From assembly GCA_963555705.1 (NCBI GenBank), contig OY743168.1, positions 99,031,925 to 99,095,924 of the forward strand: DNA of 64,000 bases, read 5' to 3'. A program made the position numbers and the translations under genes. The DNA is from Ligustrum vulgare (lineage: Eukaryota; Streptophyta; Magnoliopsida; Lamiales; Oleaceae). Shown here piece after piece: positions 33,520 through 45,590 of the stretch (its first letter is position 1; every line of letters begins with the position of its first letter). Under the pieces are notes generated by a model that saw only the letters and a program-made list of their open reading frames with translations, searched no databases and was not told the DNA's origin.

Positions 33520-34250
33520 CACTACTATAGAATAGGTCACACTAACAAACAAATTATAGTCACATTCACAAATAAAAAGTTAGGGGTCACTTTTATAAAA
33601 ATATTAATTTGTCACCACTTATTTCTCGGTCACATATTATAAAATTATTTGGTCACGATTCATTTTTGGGTCACATATTACAAATTTATAGGTCATAATT
33701 TATTATTTGGTCACAAATCACAAATGTTACTTATTTCTTGATCACATATTATAGAATTATTTGGTCATATCTTATTTTTTTGGTCACATATTATAGGATA
33801 TTTAGTCACTGCTTATTTTTCAGTCACATATTACAAATCTATAGGTCACAACTTTTACTCGATCGCAAATATCGAGTTAATTGGTCACAATTTTTTATTG
33901 ATCACAAATCACAAATTTCATATATCACAAGTTTTTTTTTCAGGCACAAATATGAATTTTTTACGTCACAATTTCCACAAATTATAAGTTTTCTTGGTCA
34001 CATATCAAAAAATTATAAATCACAATATATTTTACAGTCACAATTTATTTGTCACGATCTGTTCCTGGTCACAAACTACAAATCTTACGGGTCACAAATT
34101 ATGGTCATAGTAATTAATTGGTCACGACTTATTTTTAAGTCACGATTATCAAATTATTAGGTCACAATAATTCAATTAAAAGTTACAAATTATCAAAAAA
34201 TTTAGGTCACATAATATTTATAGGTCAGACATTACACATTATTAGTCACA
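33520..34250 (+). mobile_element. CACTA (En/Spm) element end with GGTCACA subterminal repeats
   Basis: Starts CACTACTATAGAATAGGTCA, a typical CACTA terminus, followed by more than twenty copies of GGTCACA or close variants every 20-35 bp to about 34250. Dense short subterminal repeats are the hallmark of CACTA ends. The opposite terminus was not found, so this is one end of a broken or heavily invaded element. The frame at 33738-34160 runs through the repeats and is not a gene. Confidence 0.7.
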
Positions 34251-34777
34251 CACCAACAACACCACCATTGACCGCCACCGCCATTGCCAACACTATTACT
34301 GACCACAATAACCTCACCGCCAACCACCCCCACAGTCTCCAAAGAGTCCAACAAAAGATCACCACCACTTCACGCCGTTGCCGCGGTCACCTGCCACACA
34401 TCCCATCACAACTAGCTTCATCATAACCACCACAACCACGGTTTATACCCCCACCTATGTCATCGCCACCACTCCCACCCACCACATCAAAATCTAAAAT
34501 CAACACCTATACCAATAACATCCGACACAATCGTATTGGCCAAATCACACCATGCTGCAACTATCGCTGAAGAGATGAAGATCGGGGCTTAAAGCAACGT
34601 TGAAAATGCGGCATTCTGTTGCTGCAGCAGCGGTTCTTGCAGTGCCGCTTGTGCAGCGGCAATGAGCGTCGTGGCTACAGATTGAGCGTTGCCAGTCGCC
34701 ACCAAAAAACAAACACTGCAGCCGCATCCTAACCACTACAGTCGCCACCGCCACCTAACAACAAACACCACCACTGT
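34251..34777. other. CA/CCACC-rich stretch next to the CACTA end
   Basis: Unusually C-rich for this window (CCACCGCC-type runs), interrupted by the solo LTR at 34778 and continuing at 36197-36310. It could be the inner part of the CACTA element or a captured gene leader. No protein similarity was recognised. Confidence 0.35.
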
Positions 34778-36196
34778 TGTGGAAAATATCGCTAGTGCAC
34801 GATATCGCGAATAAGTAGTAAAGTGAACTTTTTGAGACCAGATGTTGATCCCACTAGGACTAACTTTATTATTATTATTATTATTACTAGTTTCAATTAA
34901 TCAGTTCCTAAACTACAAATAAATGTCAAGATTGTGATTTTTGAATTGTTAAAATAGTGAAAGAACTGAAATACGAAAATAAAACAATTGAAAAGTTTGA
35001 TTTTTGTTTTTGTGAATTAAAAGTGTTGGGACTCACGATTTCATCCTAGTTTTCGTATTCAATTTCTCATCTCACATTTTCTGTCTAATGTAGTATTTGA
35101 TCGAATTAACGAATGTATCTAAAATTCCCCTCTCGATTTTAAATTAATTCTATTTAATTAGGTTAACCACATATCTATATATTAGGCCAGAATAAGCCCT
35201 AATTAAAAGCATTCAATCATAAAAATTCACAAAGATCACAACAACCACAACCATGTATCTCTACCCTTTTGTGAAATTGCCGAAATTTATCATGTGGTCT
35301 AGGATGTTAACTCACCTCTTGGATTATGAAAACAACCCACAAAATTAATGAATTAGTGGCCAATTAATTCATGCATTAAGATTGGAAATAAATTCAATAC
35401 ATTAAATTAAAATATAAACATATGAGAATTGAAATTGAATAATTCAACTAGGATTAAATCGTTCGCCCCAACAATAATCAGTTACACATAATTAAATAAA
35501 TACAAGATGAATGTAAAAAGAAGAACATCATCAAATTCTAGCAAAAAGTTGCGAAGAGAAAGAAATTCTTGCACCAAGATCCAATCTTCAACCCAAGTTC
35601 TTGATTTCTTCCTTGACTTCTTGGAATTTCTCCTTGGTTTCTTATAGAATGTCAATGAATAAAGAATTGGGGATCCCTTCTCTAGGTTAAAATATGTCTT
35701 TTTATAGTTTAGAAGTCAAGAAAGTGGTTTTAATCCTTGTTGGGCTTGAAAACAAATGAGAAAAATTAAAAATTCACGAAAAACCCTACAGGTGAGCCGC
35801 GATCAGACCGCGGGTTGCAAATCACGATCGGGCCGCGGCAAATAGGACCCAAAGGGAGGCCACGGTTGGAGTTCTAGTATGTCAGCTGAATTTCAAACGT
35901 GCATAATTTTTGATCTACAATTCTGATTTGTGCACAGTTTATTGCGTTGTACTCTAAATTTAATTATCTTTCCAATGATATATTATGGGCTCTGTGGAGA
36001 TATTTGTACTAAAAGTTGTGCCCTGATTTCTTCACATACTCTGCACATGACTTCCTCATTTTGCTTCAATCTCTTCCAAATTCGAGTTTTTCCTAAAACA
36101 ATCAAAATAAATAAAAAATTAAGCAATATCAAACTCTAAAATTCTCAAAATTGTCTAAATTGAAGATCAAAATAAGTACGAAAAACGTACTTATCA
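34778..36196 (-). mobile_element. Solo LTR B (Ty3/gypsy-like, minus orientation)
   Basis: About 1419 bp. Read on the minus strand it begins TGATAAGTACG (36196) and ends TTTTCCACA. TATA box TATAAAAA at 35706-35699; GTGGGATCAAC near the 3' end as in LTR A. No target duplication could be matched, so the left border is less certain. GC-rich sites (CCGCGG type) lie at about 35797-35865, upstream of the TATA box in the LTR's own orientation. Confidence 0.8.
36173..36193 (-). promoter_or_regulatory. Hairpin-forming palindrome at the start of solo LTR B
   Basis: 8-bp arms TAAGTACG and CGTACTTA around a 5-nt loop, 21 bp in all. The same place in solo LTR C has a 21-bp palindrome with compensatory changes (51200-51220). 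Confidence 0.6.
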
Positions 36197-36315
36197 CCCC
36201 CAGTAGCCGCTTCCTAGCCATTTTCCCCAACAAGTAAAGGAAAGAGAAAGATAGTTACCATATTCCACCACCACTGCAGCCACATCCTACCACTGCCCTC
36301 AACTTCATCAACTAC

Positions 36316-37019
36316 TGTTGACCACAAAATCCAGTTGGATCTTGGATCAACACGTCTCAGCTCCTCCCTCTTGAACACGTGGATGTCCTACGCACTAGAC
36401 AAATAATCAGTTTGCAAAGGGGGCCGAGGTGGCTCCCGTTTGCACTCCGATGCCAAAGTCAGTACTCATTCCAAGTGAATATATATATATTGGGTGCGGG
36501 TAATGTAAAATGTGTAAAAGAGAGTGAGATTTGAAATATTTTGTTAGTGTATTGAATTACCAACCTCTTCCTTAGAGGCAAGTGTGCTATATTTATAGAA
36601 TGAGTAATTCTCTTAGATTGTGAAACGTGTTATGCTTTACATATGGAAAGATCCTAACTATTCATGAGGTAAACTATTTCTTTGGCTATAATCATTACTA
36701 CATGACATAGGGATAAAGCAACCATCAAATCCCTTTAAAGATGTTGTCACAACAAGCTATCTTGTCACCTTTACAGGGTACTCACTTCGGCTTAGGAGTA
36801 CCTCGGCATAAGGGTACCTCGACATAGGATCACCTCGGCATAAGGGTACCTAGGCATAGCATCACCCCGACATAGGGGTACCTCGACATGCAAGAGTTCA
36901 GTAAGTTTGGTATCCACAGTTTGGCATGTAGGTCATGATTAGGTGAATGAATGTTTTGTGGATCCTCTGTTGGGCCCATGTGCATGACGTGTTATGTAAA
37001 ATTAGTCATGGTCGTAACA
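36316..37019 (-). mobile_element. 3' LTR of the Tat-like element
   Basis: 704 bp, TGTTGACCACAAAATCC to GGTCGTAACA on the plus strand. It holds a tandem series of about 18-bp units (TACCTCGGCATAAGGG type) at about 36786-36890. Confidence 0.92.
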
Positions 37020-38029
37020 CTAGTCCCTCAAGTCTGGTTGGTTCATTTATGTGCGAATCGGACTTGAAAATATAAGTGATCGAAGATGATGGAATGTGTA
37101 TATACTCTAAGAAATAACCAAAATAGGAAATATATGAAAATTCATTCTTGCAAGACACCATCAGAATGGAATAAATAGAATATATTTTGCATGGTAAAGT
37201 GTCGCCGAAGAGGAATAATATAGGCACTTGGGCTCATGCTTTAATATAGTTTGAACACTTGGGTCCTTATTTGAACACCTGACAACCCTTTCACGTAGAC
37301 TTTTCTTAGTTATATTAAAAAAGTATTGGGCTGCTTTATTCAAATTTTTGAAAGTGTATCTGTTCTCCTAACAAAAAAGAATACTCGAGAATGCTTCGAA
37401 CTTACGAAGACATATAGGCTCATAGCAATATCTCGAGCATGCCTCAAATAGGAGGGGAATTACAAGGTTTCCTTCGATAATGTTGAAGATCTTACGCCTA
37501 GATGTACGAGGGTTAATAACACGTCTAGATAACATAGAGAATATGCTCAATTCAAGCAGCTAGAGGGATTACAAGTCTACCTTGTTTTGAGATGTATATC
37601 TTTGGATAATATAAAACAACGTATTTATACATTGTGTCTTGTATCGACATGCGTGTATATGCTCTAGTCCCTTAAATTTGGAAGTCCCGGGCATTCACGG
37701 CTGAGGTTCGAATTTATAGCTTATGGATGTTTTGTCTAGAGTGGAATCGGCCAATGACAGAGTCCTTTGTAAAAGGTGTTAGTTGAAGAAGTCCCCTCTT
37801 GGGTGGAGTCAATTGCAAAAGTCCCTCGTGAAAGGCCAAGAGAAGGAGTCCTTTGGAAGAGGTCTCTCCGGATATCATGTGGATCCACAACCTAATCTAG
37901 AATCCTGGGCGTCGAATGAGGTAGCGACTGAAATCCGAGCCAATGGCATGGCAGAAGTTTCTTCAACTTACCGGATGCCGAGGGAGATTAGGGTTACACA
38001 TCTGAGCCCATCATCCAAACCTTGTTGCC
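37020..38029. other. 3' internal region of the Tat-like element
   Basis: On the minus strand a purine-rich GACTTGAGGGACTAG abuts the 3' LTR and is a candidate polypurine tract. The remainder has only short, unrecognised frames, plus repeated GTCCCTCGTGAAAGG-like words near 37770-37860. Confidence 0.5.
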
Positions 38030-39440
38030 CCTGAAGGTCAAGTTGCGGTGCTCCTTGATGCGTTTCAATGTGTGATGCGCTTGCCTCTTCACCCTTTCTT
38101 CGGGGCTCTCCTCCGGAGTTACAACATTTGTCCATATCAGGTGGCTCCGAACTTCTGGACCCAAGTTGTGGGAACCTGGATGGTATGGCAGGAAGTCAGC
38201 CCGAACTTCCCCATCTCACCTTACACCATCCACACCCTTTATATTCTGAAAAAGGTAGCTCGAAGGGATAAGGTTGATATTCTGGATTGGTACTACATTA
38301 CCACCAGGGGACAGCATTCTCCCTTTATTCCGGAACATCTGACCTCCATGAAACATTGGAGGACACAATGGTTCTGGGTAGCCGGAAAATGGTAGTGCTC
38401 CCCTCCGGATTTGGTTCCTGAAATTACTGTTCTTCGGACTCTCTCTTGCCCTCGTGAGTCTTTTGTATTCTTAGTTTAAATGTAAGTATGATGTAGGATT
38501 TTTGAGTTTCAACGATAACCTTCTGTGTTATCTTTGCAGGTCAGTAATACGCACACCTTCTCCCTAAGAAGGACTTGGCCATGGTGAAGAAACTCTTTGC
38601 ATACCGTGCCACTTTCCCATAGGTGATATTGAAGAAAAACTTTTTATCAAGCACGGGCTTATGCGAGATATGGGTAAGTTCTATATTCCTTGTATTAATT
38701 GTGTCGTTCTCCGAAGCGCCTTTGACTGACAATTTCATTTTGATGAATAGGTTCTAAAGAAATTCCCAAGGTTTCCCTCAAAGTCCTGTTGGCGACCTGT
38801 TGGCGAAGAAGATTCCACTTCCATTGAGGCCCGGGAGTGACGAGGAGCTTAAGCAGAAGTCTTTGCTTTGCAGAAGTCTTCTTTCGGTGCTGCTTCCTCC
38901 ACCGGTCTTGTTGTCTAAGGGTCAGCAATGATTGGAAGTGAATGAGGAACTCGGAGCCAAACATGAGGCTCTGGAGAGAGAGCGAAAATCGAAGCAAAAG
39001 GAAGAGAAAAAGTCCAAAAGAGCCTTGGTTGATGAACCTTCTGATGAGGATGTTGTGGAGGTAATGGGGCATGAGGTGCCTCCACAGAAGAGGCTAAAGA
39101 AAAACAAAGGCATATCTGGTTCTTCCGAGGTGGATGTAGCCGATTTACCTCCACCAGTTGATCCTATCAGAGGCAAAGGGGATATCTCCAGTTCAGATTT
39201 CTTTTCCCAGGCTCCGGATCCCCCATGCCATGATGAAGGTTTGATTACTGTTCCAGGGGGTGGACCAGGAGGTGACCCCAGAAATTGCTGCTGAGCTTAG
39301 CCATATAAAGGCTGTCCTGTGAGCTAAGGAAAGCACCTTGAATACCACCCTTTTAGATTCTCCGAATTCTCCTCCTGCCAGGGATGCTTTGGCAATGGAG
39401 CACTTCTGGACTGAAGGTTGGGAAATATACTCCTCCAACA
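38030..39440 (+). pseudogene. Degenerate antisense accessory ORF with putative gypsy-type transposon domain
   Basis: Plus-strand frames, opposite to the host element. At 38048-38395 the translation reads MRLPLHPFFGALLRSYNICP, VVGTWMVWQEV and WFWVAGKW, matching the plant 'putative gypsy type transposon' domain (PF04195 type). Further on comes a charged region with the start ERERKSKQKEEKKSKRALVD and a tail with AMEHFWTEGWEIYSSN. Frameshifts and a probable intron (acceptor CTTTGCAG near 38540) break the frame. Antisense ORFs of this kind near the 3' LTR are known from Tat-lineage elements. The end is cut off by the gypsy fragment at about 39450. Confidence 0.65.
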
Positions 39441-39449
39441 TGCCACCAG

Positions 39450-39593
39450 TTTCTTCCCTAATGTACTACCAGTTTCCTCCCTTATTAAGTTCAGTCTCTC
39501 TGAGCATACATCAGATATAAACGAATGCGTAGCTCCTGAGTCTATAAGGACATATACGGGGATACCAGAAACAGACAATATACCTGTTATCAT
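39450..39593 (-). pseudogene. Retrotransposon aspartic protease, truncated
   Basis: The frame contains VLIDSGATHSFIS, the active-site motif of gypsy proteases (catalytic Asp in DSGA). It is out of frame with Gag, and after about 45 residues the sequence changes to the antisense ORF of the host element. It cannot give a working enzyme. Confidence 0.75.
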
Positions 39594-39768
39594 ATTAACA
39601 TGCTCAAAATGGAAAAGTACTCTAGGGGGAAATAATTAAGACATGTTCAGGGATTTAGGAAATAACATGTGTACCTGCAATCACGTCAGAATCCTCAGCT
39701 GCATCCATAGCAAATACTCTCGCCTTCCCTTTTCTATTCTGGTCCGTGTTCTTCCTCTGATTGAAACT

Positions 39769-40767
39769 TTAGGCAGACGAAACACAGCAGTCTAAGGCAA
39801 AGTGACCCGACTGGCCACACCTGTAGCAGACATTCTTACCAAATAAACACTCTCCCTTGTGTACCTTCTGACACTTAGGGCAAGGGGAAGCGAAATTAGT
39901 CATCTGTCCTCCCATGGGTCCTGAATTCTGCCTCTTATTAGGCTCCTGATTCCTGTTCTGGTTCTGATTGCGATTCGGACCTTGCCATTTCCTCTTACTC
40001 TGGTATCTCTGCTCATTATGGTTGCCCTGGTTCCCAACTGGTGCACCCGCATAAGTAACTGCCTGAGCTTTCTTCACTACCTCCATGTAGGTGGGTAGTT
40101 CATGCAAACTGACAATCTGCCTAACGTCCGAGCGCAGGCCCCTCTCGAAACGTCGTGCTTTCTTGAACTCAGTCTCCACCAAATGTGGAGCATAGCGGGA
40201 CAATTCCTCGAACTTTCTTTCATAATCGGTGATATCCAACTCTCCCTGAACCAGATGTAAGAATTCAGTCTCCTTGTGGTCCTTGAGAGCTTGCGAGAAA
40301 AATTTATCTCTGACTTCAACATTGAACTCTTCCCAAGTGAGAGCTGCCTGCTGTGCTACAGTTCTGGTCCGGGATGCAGATTCCCACCAGAAGCCGGCTC
40401 TACCATTTAACATAAATTCAGCGCATAAGACCTTCTTGTCCTCCGGGCAAGAAATGTGCCGGAATATCCCGTCGATCGTCAAAAGCCATTCCTCAACAGC
40501 CAAGGGGTTATCGCCCCCATCAAAGGTAGGTGGACGGTACCTCCGAAACTGTTCGATAATTGGAACCGAGGGACCCGCTGGGGCTTGGCTCAATTCCTGG
40601 ACAGCTTGAAGCAAGTCTCTGAAAACTGTAGATTGGGTTGTGGGACCTTGTCCCGAAGCAGTCTGCTCATCAGTCGTCTGATTCGAAGCGGTTCTGATTA
40701 CACGCATCGACATTCCCTTTAAAAATGAAAATCCACATTCACTACAAATGAATCCAATTCTCATCAA
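39769..40767 (-). CDS. Ty3/gypsy Gag, nucleocapsid with CCHC zinc knuckle
   Basis: Open frame of 332 codons; the likely start is the later Met of MSMRVIRTASNQ, about residue 19. It has the retrotransposon Gag core (YRPPTFDGGDNPLAVEEWL, WEEFNVEVRDKFF, ELDITDYERKFEELSRYAP, RRFERGL) and a basic Asn/Gln-rich linker. A zinc knuckle CYRCGQSGHFALDC (C-x2-C-x4-H-x4-C) follows near the end. The Gag frame is intact although the element has lost most of pol. Confidence 0.9.
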   Translation of the reverse strand: MMRIGFICSECGFSFLKGMSMRVIRTASNQTTDEQTASGQGPTTQSTVFRDLLQAVQELSQAPAGPSVPIIEQFRRYRPPTFDGGDNPLAVEEWLLTIDGIFRHISCPEDKKVLCAEFMLNGRAGFWWESASRTRTVAQQAALTWEEFNVEVRDKFFSQALKDHKETEFLHLVQGELDITDYERKFEELSRYAPHLVETEFKKARRFERGLRSDVRQIVSLHELPTYMEVVKKAQAVTYAGAPVGNQGNHNEQRYQSKRKWQGPNRNQNQNRNQEPNKRQNSGPMGGQMTNFASPCPKCQKVHKGECLFGKNVCYRCGQSGHFALDCCVSSA

Positions 40768-41136
40768 TCATGCCATGTCTAAATATTTATTATGCAAAGT
40801 CCAGCTAGGGTTCATAGTTTCTAAGTTCGAGGACAAAAATTATTATAAAATCATTCTTCAATCACATTATTCCCATTATGCTCAACACTCGTTCTCTTTC
40901 TTTTCTTTTCTTTCTTTATTCGGATAAAATCTCTTTCTCTTTCTTCTAAATCTGATAAATCATTTAAATAAGTATCCGAAATACTGAAATAGCGTTAAAC
41001 ATCATAAACTATTTACCTCGGATTTGGTGGAACGAATGATGGCAGTGGCAATCTTCATTAATCATAATTAAATAATGTAAAATGTTTTCTTGAAATTTCT
41101 TTTTGAAAATTTGCCAGTCTACAGAAACGCAGACTG

Positions 41137-41148
41137 GCTCTGTTACCA
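41137..41148 (-). other. Primer-binding site of the truncated gypsy element
   Basis: On the minus strand TGGTAACAGAGC, 3 bp after the LTR end. One mismatch to the initiator Met-tRNA site TGGTATCAGAGC. It fixes orientation as minus. Confidence 0.85.
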
Positions 41149-41151
41149 AGC

Positions 41152-43601
41152 TGTAGCGCCCCGAGCTCTAAATACTCGGTTTACCACGTCATTTTCTTGT
41201 CTAAATTTTAAGATAATGTTCTAACGGAAGAAATCTATGAAATTCGTTTTTGGAAACATTAATTCAACTGTAATGGTCGATAAAATTCGAGGACATTTAT
41301 GAAATAATTCAAAATAACGAATCGAGTCATTAATAATACAAAACATTCGGCAATGCCATAATTTCTCAAATAATTGAAAATCTCAAAAATAACCAAAGTT
41401 TAGAAATATGGATCATCAAAATAAGATTCTCAATTATTTAAAGACTATTGCCACTATCATCCATCATTGGCCACCTTCTCCGAAATCTGCAAATGTTGTT
41501 AAAAATAGATATGAGAATTTCATAGAAATACTCAGTAGACTCATCGTCAATTAATTAATCCACATTATAATTGAACACATAAATGCAGGCTCTTTAGAAA
41601 TCATAGGGTGTGGGTTTCTTTTCTTGTGCATTAAAGCACCTGGCTTCTTTTGAAAATCACAGGCTCTTTAAAATCATGGGTATGGGTTGCTCTTTCTTCT
41701 CGTGCACATAAGGCACATAAGTTATGCATAACATCATCATTTATCTTGCAAGACATTCTCTTCTTTCTTTCTCATGCATAAAAGCATATAAGTTATGACA
41801 AGCATAACAACTTAAATATTTCATAAGAAATATATTCTCATCTCATTTCATGAAATAAATTTCACGTAACATACACATTCACATGCAATCATAATTTAAA
41901 TCAATTAATAGGGGCGAGTCTACCTTAAACTTGACGAGTGCAAAGTTTAGCGGGAAACAACTTCAATTCCTTAATTCTTCGTACGCTTCGTCTAGCTAAT
42001 TAGAAAATAAGTTAAATTAGTCTTTTGAAATTTATAGTTTAAAAATGATAATTTACAATTTGGGGACCGAAATTGATGATTTGAAAGATGAGGGACCAAA
42101 ATGAATATTTTGAAAGTTAGGGGACTAAAATGAATAATTTGAAAGATGAGGGACCAAAATGAATATTTTTCAAACTTGAGGGACTAAAATGTAAATTTTC
42201 AAAAGTTGGGTAGGAGTTCAAAACGAATATTAAATTGGGGGATTGAGATAAGAAATTTTAAAATGAAAGGCTTATAAGATCATTCAAGAACTTAAGGACT
42301 GAAATATGAGTTTTAAAAACTACAGGGACTGATTTAAAATCATTTGCAAAATTGGGGACCAAAGTGCAATTTTTCGAAAACTCTTTTAAAAATATATATA
42401 TATATTATACATATAATATCTCTCCCTCTCTCACTAGAACCATATAGAGAGAGAGAGAGAGAGCGGAGACAGAGAGTAGAGACGGGGAGGGAGAGGAGCG
42501 ACTGAGGTTATTGTCTTCCAACCGGCGGTTCGCCGGCGCAGGGTGCGGCCAACGGCGAAGGTGGGGTAGGTTGGGTTTTTTTGTTGTGGGGTTTGTGCGA
42601 GATGGGTGCGAAAACCCGAGGCTAAACGGGGCTTGTGCGATGCTTCTTTTTCCGGCGAATAGGCGGCGGAGGTCGAGGTAAGTATTTGGGCTTGGCTTAT
42701 TCTGGGTTTTGGGTTTTGATTTTTTGGACTTGGCTTGCGACCGGGCTGTGGGTGCGGTGATTTGCGCAGGTTTGGAATTGAGGCATTGTGGTTGAATTTT
42801 TGGTGTAATCTGATTGGGCAGTGACGGATTCTGGTGGTGGTGATGATGAATGGTGGTGAGTTGGAGGTTTGTGGTGGTGCTGCAGGTGGTGGTTTGGTCG
42901 GTTCGGTGGAGGCTAACGTTTGGTGCAGTGGAGCTTGGGTTGGCTGAGCTTGCGGCGGTTTTGGGATTGGTGATGATGGTGGTTGGTTGTGTTGGTGATG
43001 AAAGAGGTGGCGGTGGTGATGATTCTTGGCAGTGGGTTGGTGGTGGTGATGGTGCAATGGTTGCGTGAATGGCGTGGAGGTAGCGACTAGGTGGTGATTG
43101 GTGGCTGCGTCTGTGATGGTGATGAAGGAGAAGGGAGCATTACCTTGCTGGATGGAGTGGGGAGGCTGGGATGGTGATGGTGATGCTGAAATGGGTGAGG
43201 TGTTGGGTTGAGTAGTGTATAAGAGGGATTGATAGGTATGGTGTAGTACTGGATTGACGTGATGGATGGGGGTTGGTGGTGTGAAACTCTATACAAGCCT
43301 TGCACGTAGTTCGAGGTACACTCGTACGCGAATTGGACTGGGTCAGAAGAACGAAACTGATAAAATGAGATTGACGAAATTTGGAATTTTAAATGATTTT
43401 GAAAATAATAATTTAAATAAATAATTAAAATAATAAATTTTGGAAATTCGTAATTTAATTTAAAATCGAACGAACTGATATTTCTCGACTTGGTTAGACG
43501 AACTCGTCGAGACGTTAACGTAAAAATGGATGAGATCGCAGTGACTCCGTTTTCATGATTTTAAAATAATTATTAAATGCGTAAAATTCTTGGTCGCTAC
43601 A
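41152..43601 (-). mobile_element. 5' LTR of the truncated gypsy element, 2450 bp
   Basis: Minus-strand reading: TGTAGCGACCAAGAATTTTA to GCTCGGGGCGCTACA. It contains a GC-rich centre, a GA microsatellite (about 42440-42462) and a degenerate tandem region of GGGACTAAAATG-type words (about 42050-42380, as seen on the plus strand). The frames at 42434-43305 lie inside the LTR and are low-complexity. Confidence 0.88.
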
Positions 43602-45335
43602 CGACCCTTCCCGCGCTCCTGTTAGGATGCCTGTTTTTATCATTGTCTTTTGTGAATCTTTATCTACTCTACTTTTGATCTTTATATGTGAATTTTGCAT
43701 ATTGCTCTGCTATAGACAAGAAGTTCGTATCGTAAGATGATCATCATTTAATATGAGATGGTCCATCATAGGATGAACATAGTTTAATATAGGATAGTCC
43801 GAAATATGTGCAAGTCCTTGGAGTCACTTGTGGATGTGATAGTCCCTCAAATCGAAGCGCTTAAGACATTTATGTCCATTGCTTAGATTTGACTGAATGG
43901 GTCTCAACTTGTACTTCCCCGTGAGTCCCTTGTTTACGTCCGGGGTGATTACATTAGAGACATTTTTTGTTAAAAAATTTAACATGAGGCGATATGCCTT
44001 TAAATGGTAAAGATCTCTTCTGAACAAATCGTAAGATTTATTCTCAAGATTGATCAACGTATTTCATATGTACCACTTCGCCGAAGTACTAATCATCAAG
44101 TGACGGAGTCCCTTGCAGGAACGTATCTTGTAATCCAAGCTATGTTTTGTCATTTTATCAAGGGGTTCGTCGGATCAAGGCATTGTGATAATCATGGACA
44201 ACTTCGACCACTTTCATTTCGATTCAAGTTTAGCCAATCCTTAATAATCGTAACTTGAGACCAATCCTTTTTTATGTTCTATTTGTTTGCATAGTTTTGC
44301 GTTTTTAAACACAACTTCGCAATTTGTTCAATGAAAAGCGTGCATGAAGGAATCATTTCACCTCATGAGTTTAAGAAATCCAATTTATGCGGAACACGCA
44401 GAAGACAATTTGTTTATCGATACTAGTGGTGGAGATGATCCACGCTTTATGGATTGAGTAAGGATTTTTCAGAGAGATTCTCTACTCCGTAAGTCCCTGG
44501 TGTAGCTTCATCGGTGACTTGATGAGGTCCCCCCCAACTATGCCCTGGGGTCTTTATCCCGGCCTATTGAGTTAGGACGAGGGGTTTCCTTAAAATCGGA
44601 CCTTTAATTTTAGAAGTATTAGACCATATTTTCTCGATATTGAGTCGACGACCTATGAATCACCCCTTCTTTTGAGGAGGAAAGAAGCTCTGGGTGAAAA
44701 CACTCCAATTTGTACTAGACATACTGCCTCTGACCCATGAGCCAGTGAGAATGGAGTTTCTCCCGTGGCAATGTGCTAGGTAATTCTGATTCCCCATAGA
44801 GCTCATGGAAGTTCATTTACCCAAGTTTCTTCTTCAGGCTGTTTTATAGATTTATCAACCAAGTATGCTTCGCCCTCATCTGACAGAATATTCGCTCCGG
44901 AGTTAATGGAGGACATCCACTTGGGAATCCCATGTATTCATGCCTTATAGCCTCGTTTGTACGTATTCAGTTTGTTAGTCCAGGGTGGATTCCATTGAGT
45001 GGCGAAATCCCTTGTTTGTGGGGGATTTGCTAAGCTATTCATGTTTACTTGTAATTATGCTTGTTAGAAGTCCCTAGTGAAAGCTTAGATCAATGATCTT
45101 ATTCTCTTGTTAACTTGTAACGTGTTACTTCGGCACATCAGGTTCGGGCTAAATCACATCGGCATATTACTTCTTCCATGTTTAATCCGGTGTGGATTTC
45201 AGAAAAAGCTTCTGAGGTCATGCCATTCTGGAGACGAGTAGGAAGGGCTCCTATAGCCGTGTCATCTCGACATATAAAAATTTTCAGCATTTTTTGAAAC
45301 CATAATTTTAGGCCTCTAAAACCATATATCATTTC
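43602..45335. other. Internal region of the Tat-like element, no recognisable coding
   Basis: Continues the Tat-like element beyond the inserted gypsy copy. Only short frames interrupted by stops; no gag, protease, RT or integrase motif was recognised on either strand. Confidence 0.45.
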
Positions 45336-45590
45336 GGAGACACTTAAGCCGAGGCTTATGAATATAAGGTTTTTGAGACCGCCTGTCCTGGAGGTACTTA
45401 AGCCTAGCTTAATAATATAGGGTCTCTGAGACCATGTGTAGTGGAGACCTTTAAGCCAAGCTTAATAATATAAGGTCTCTAAGACCGTGTCGTGGAGACA
45501 CTTAAACCGAGACTTAATAATATAGGGTCTCTGAGATCGTGTGTCCTGGAGACACTTAAGTTGAGGCTTATAAAATATTGTTGTTTGAGT
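45336..45590. repeat. Minisatellite of about 53-bp units, nearly five copies
   Basis: Units start at 45336, 45390, 45443, 45494 and 45548, each with GGAGACACTTAAGC-type starts and AATAATATAGGGTCTCTGAG. Internal to the Tat-like element. Confidence 0.85.

Larger units (their letters stand above)
39450..43601 (-). mobile_element. Truncated Ty3/gypsy (chromovirus-like) element: 5' LTR, gag, part of protease
   Basis: Runs right to left: LTR 43601-41152, primer-binding site 41148-41137, Gag 40767-39769, and the start of protease to about 39450, where it is cut. Reverse transcriptase, RNase H, integrase and the 3' LTR are missing. It sits inside the Tat-like element and interrupts its antisense ORF. 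The LTR is the full-length relative of the fragment at 2892-5093. Confidence 0.85.

Noticed and set aside
34545..34754. Minus-strand frame next to the CACTA end
   Set aside because: Low-complexity CA/GCC-rich DNA; no recognised domain and interrupted context.
39620..39674. Possible spliced intron between gag and protease
   Set aside because: Splice-like sites exist but the segment would be only 55 bp, shorter than usual plant introns. A decayed insertion or frameshift is more likely.
42434..43305. 207-codon His/Pro-rich frame and neighbours
   Set aside because: Inside the 5' LTR of the truncated gypsy element. Composition follows the CCACC/GGTGG-rich sequence, with no family motif.
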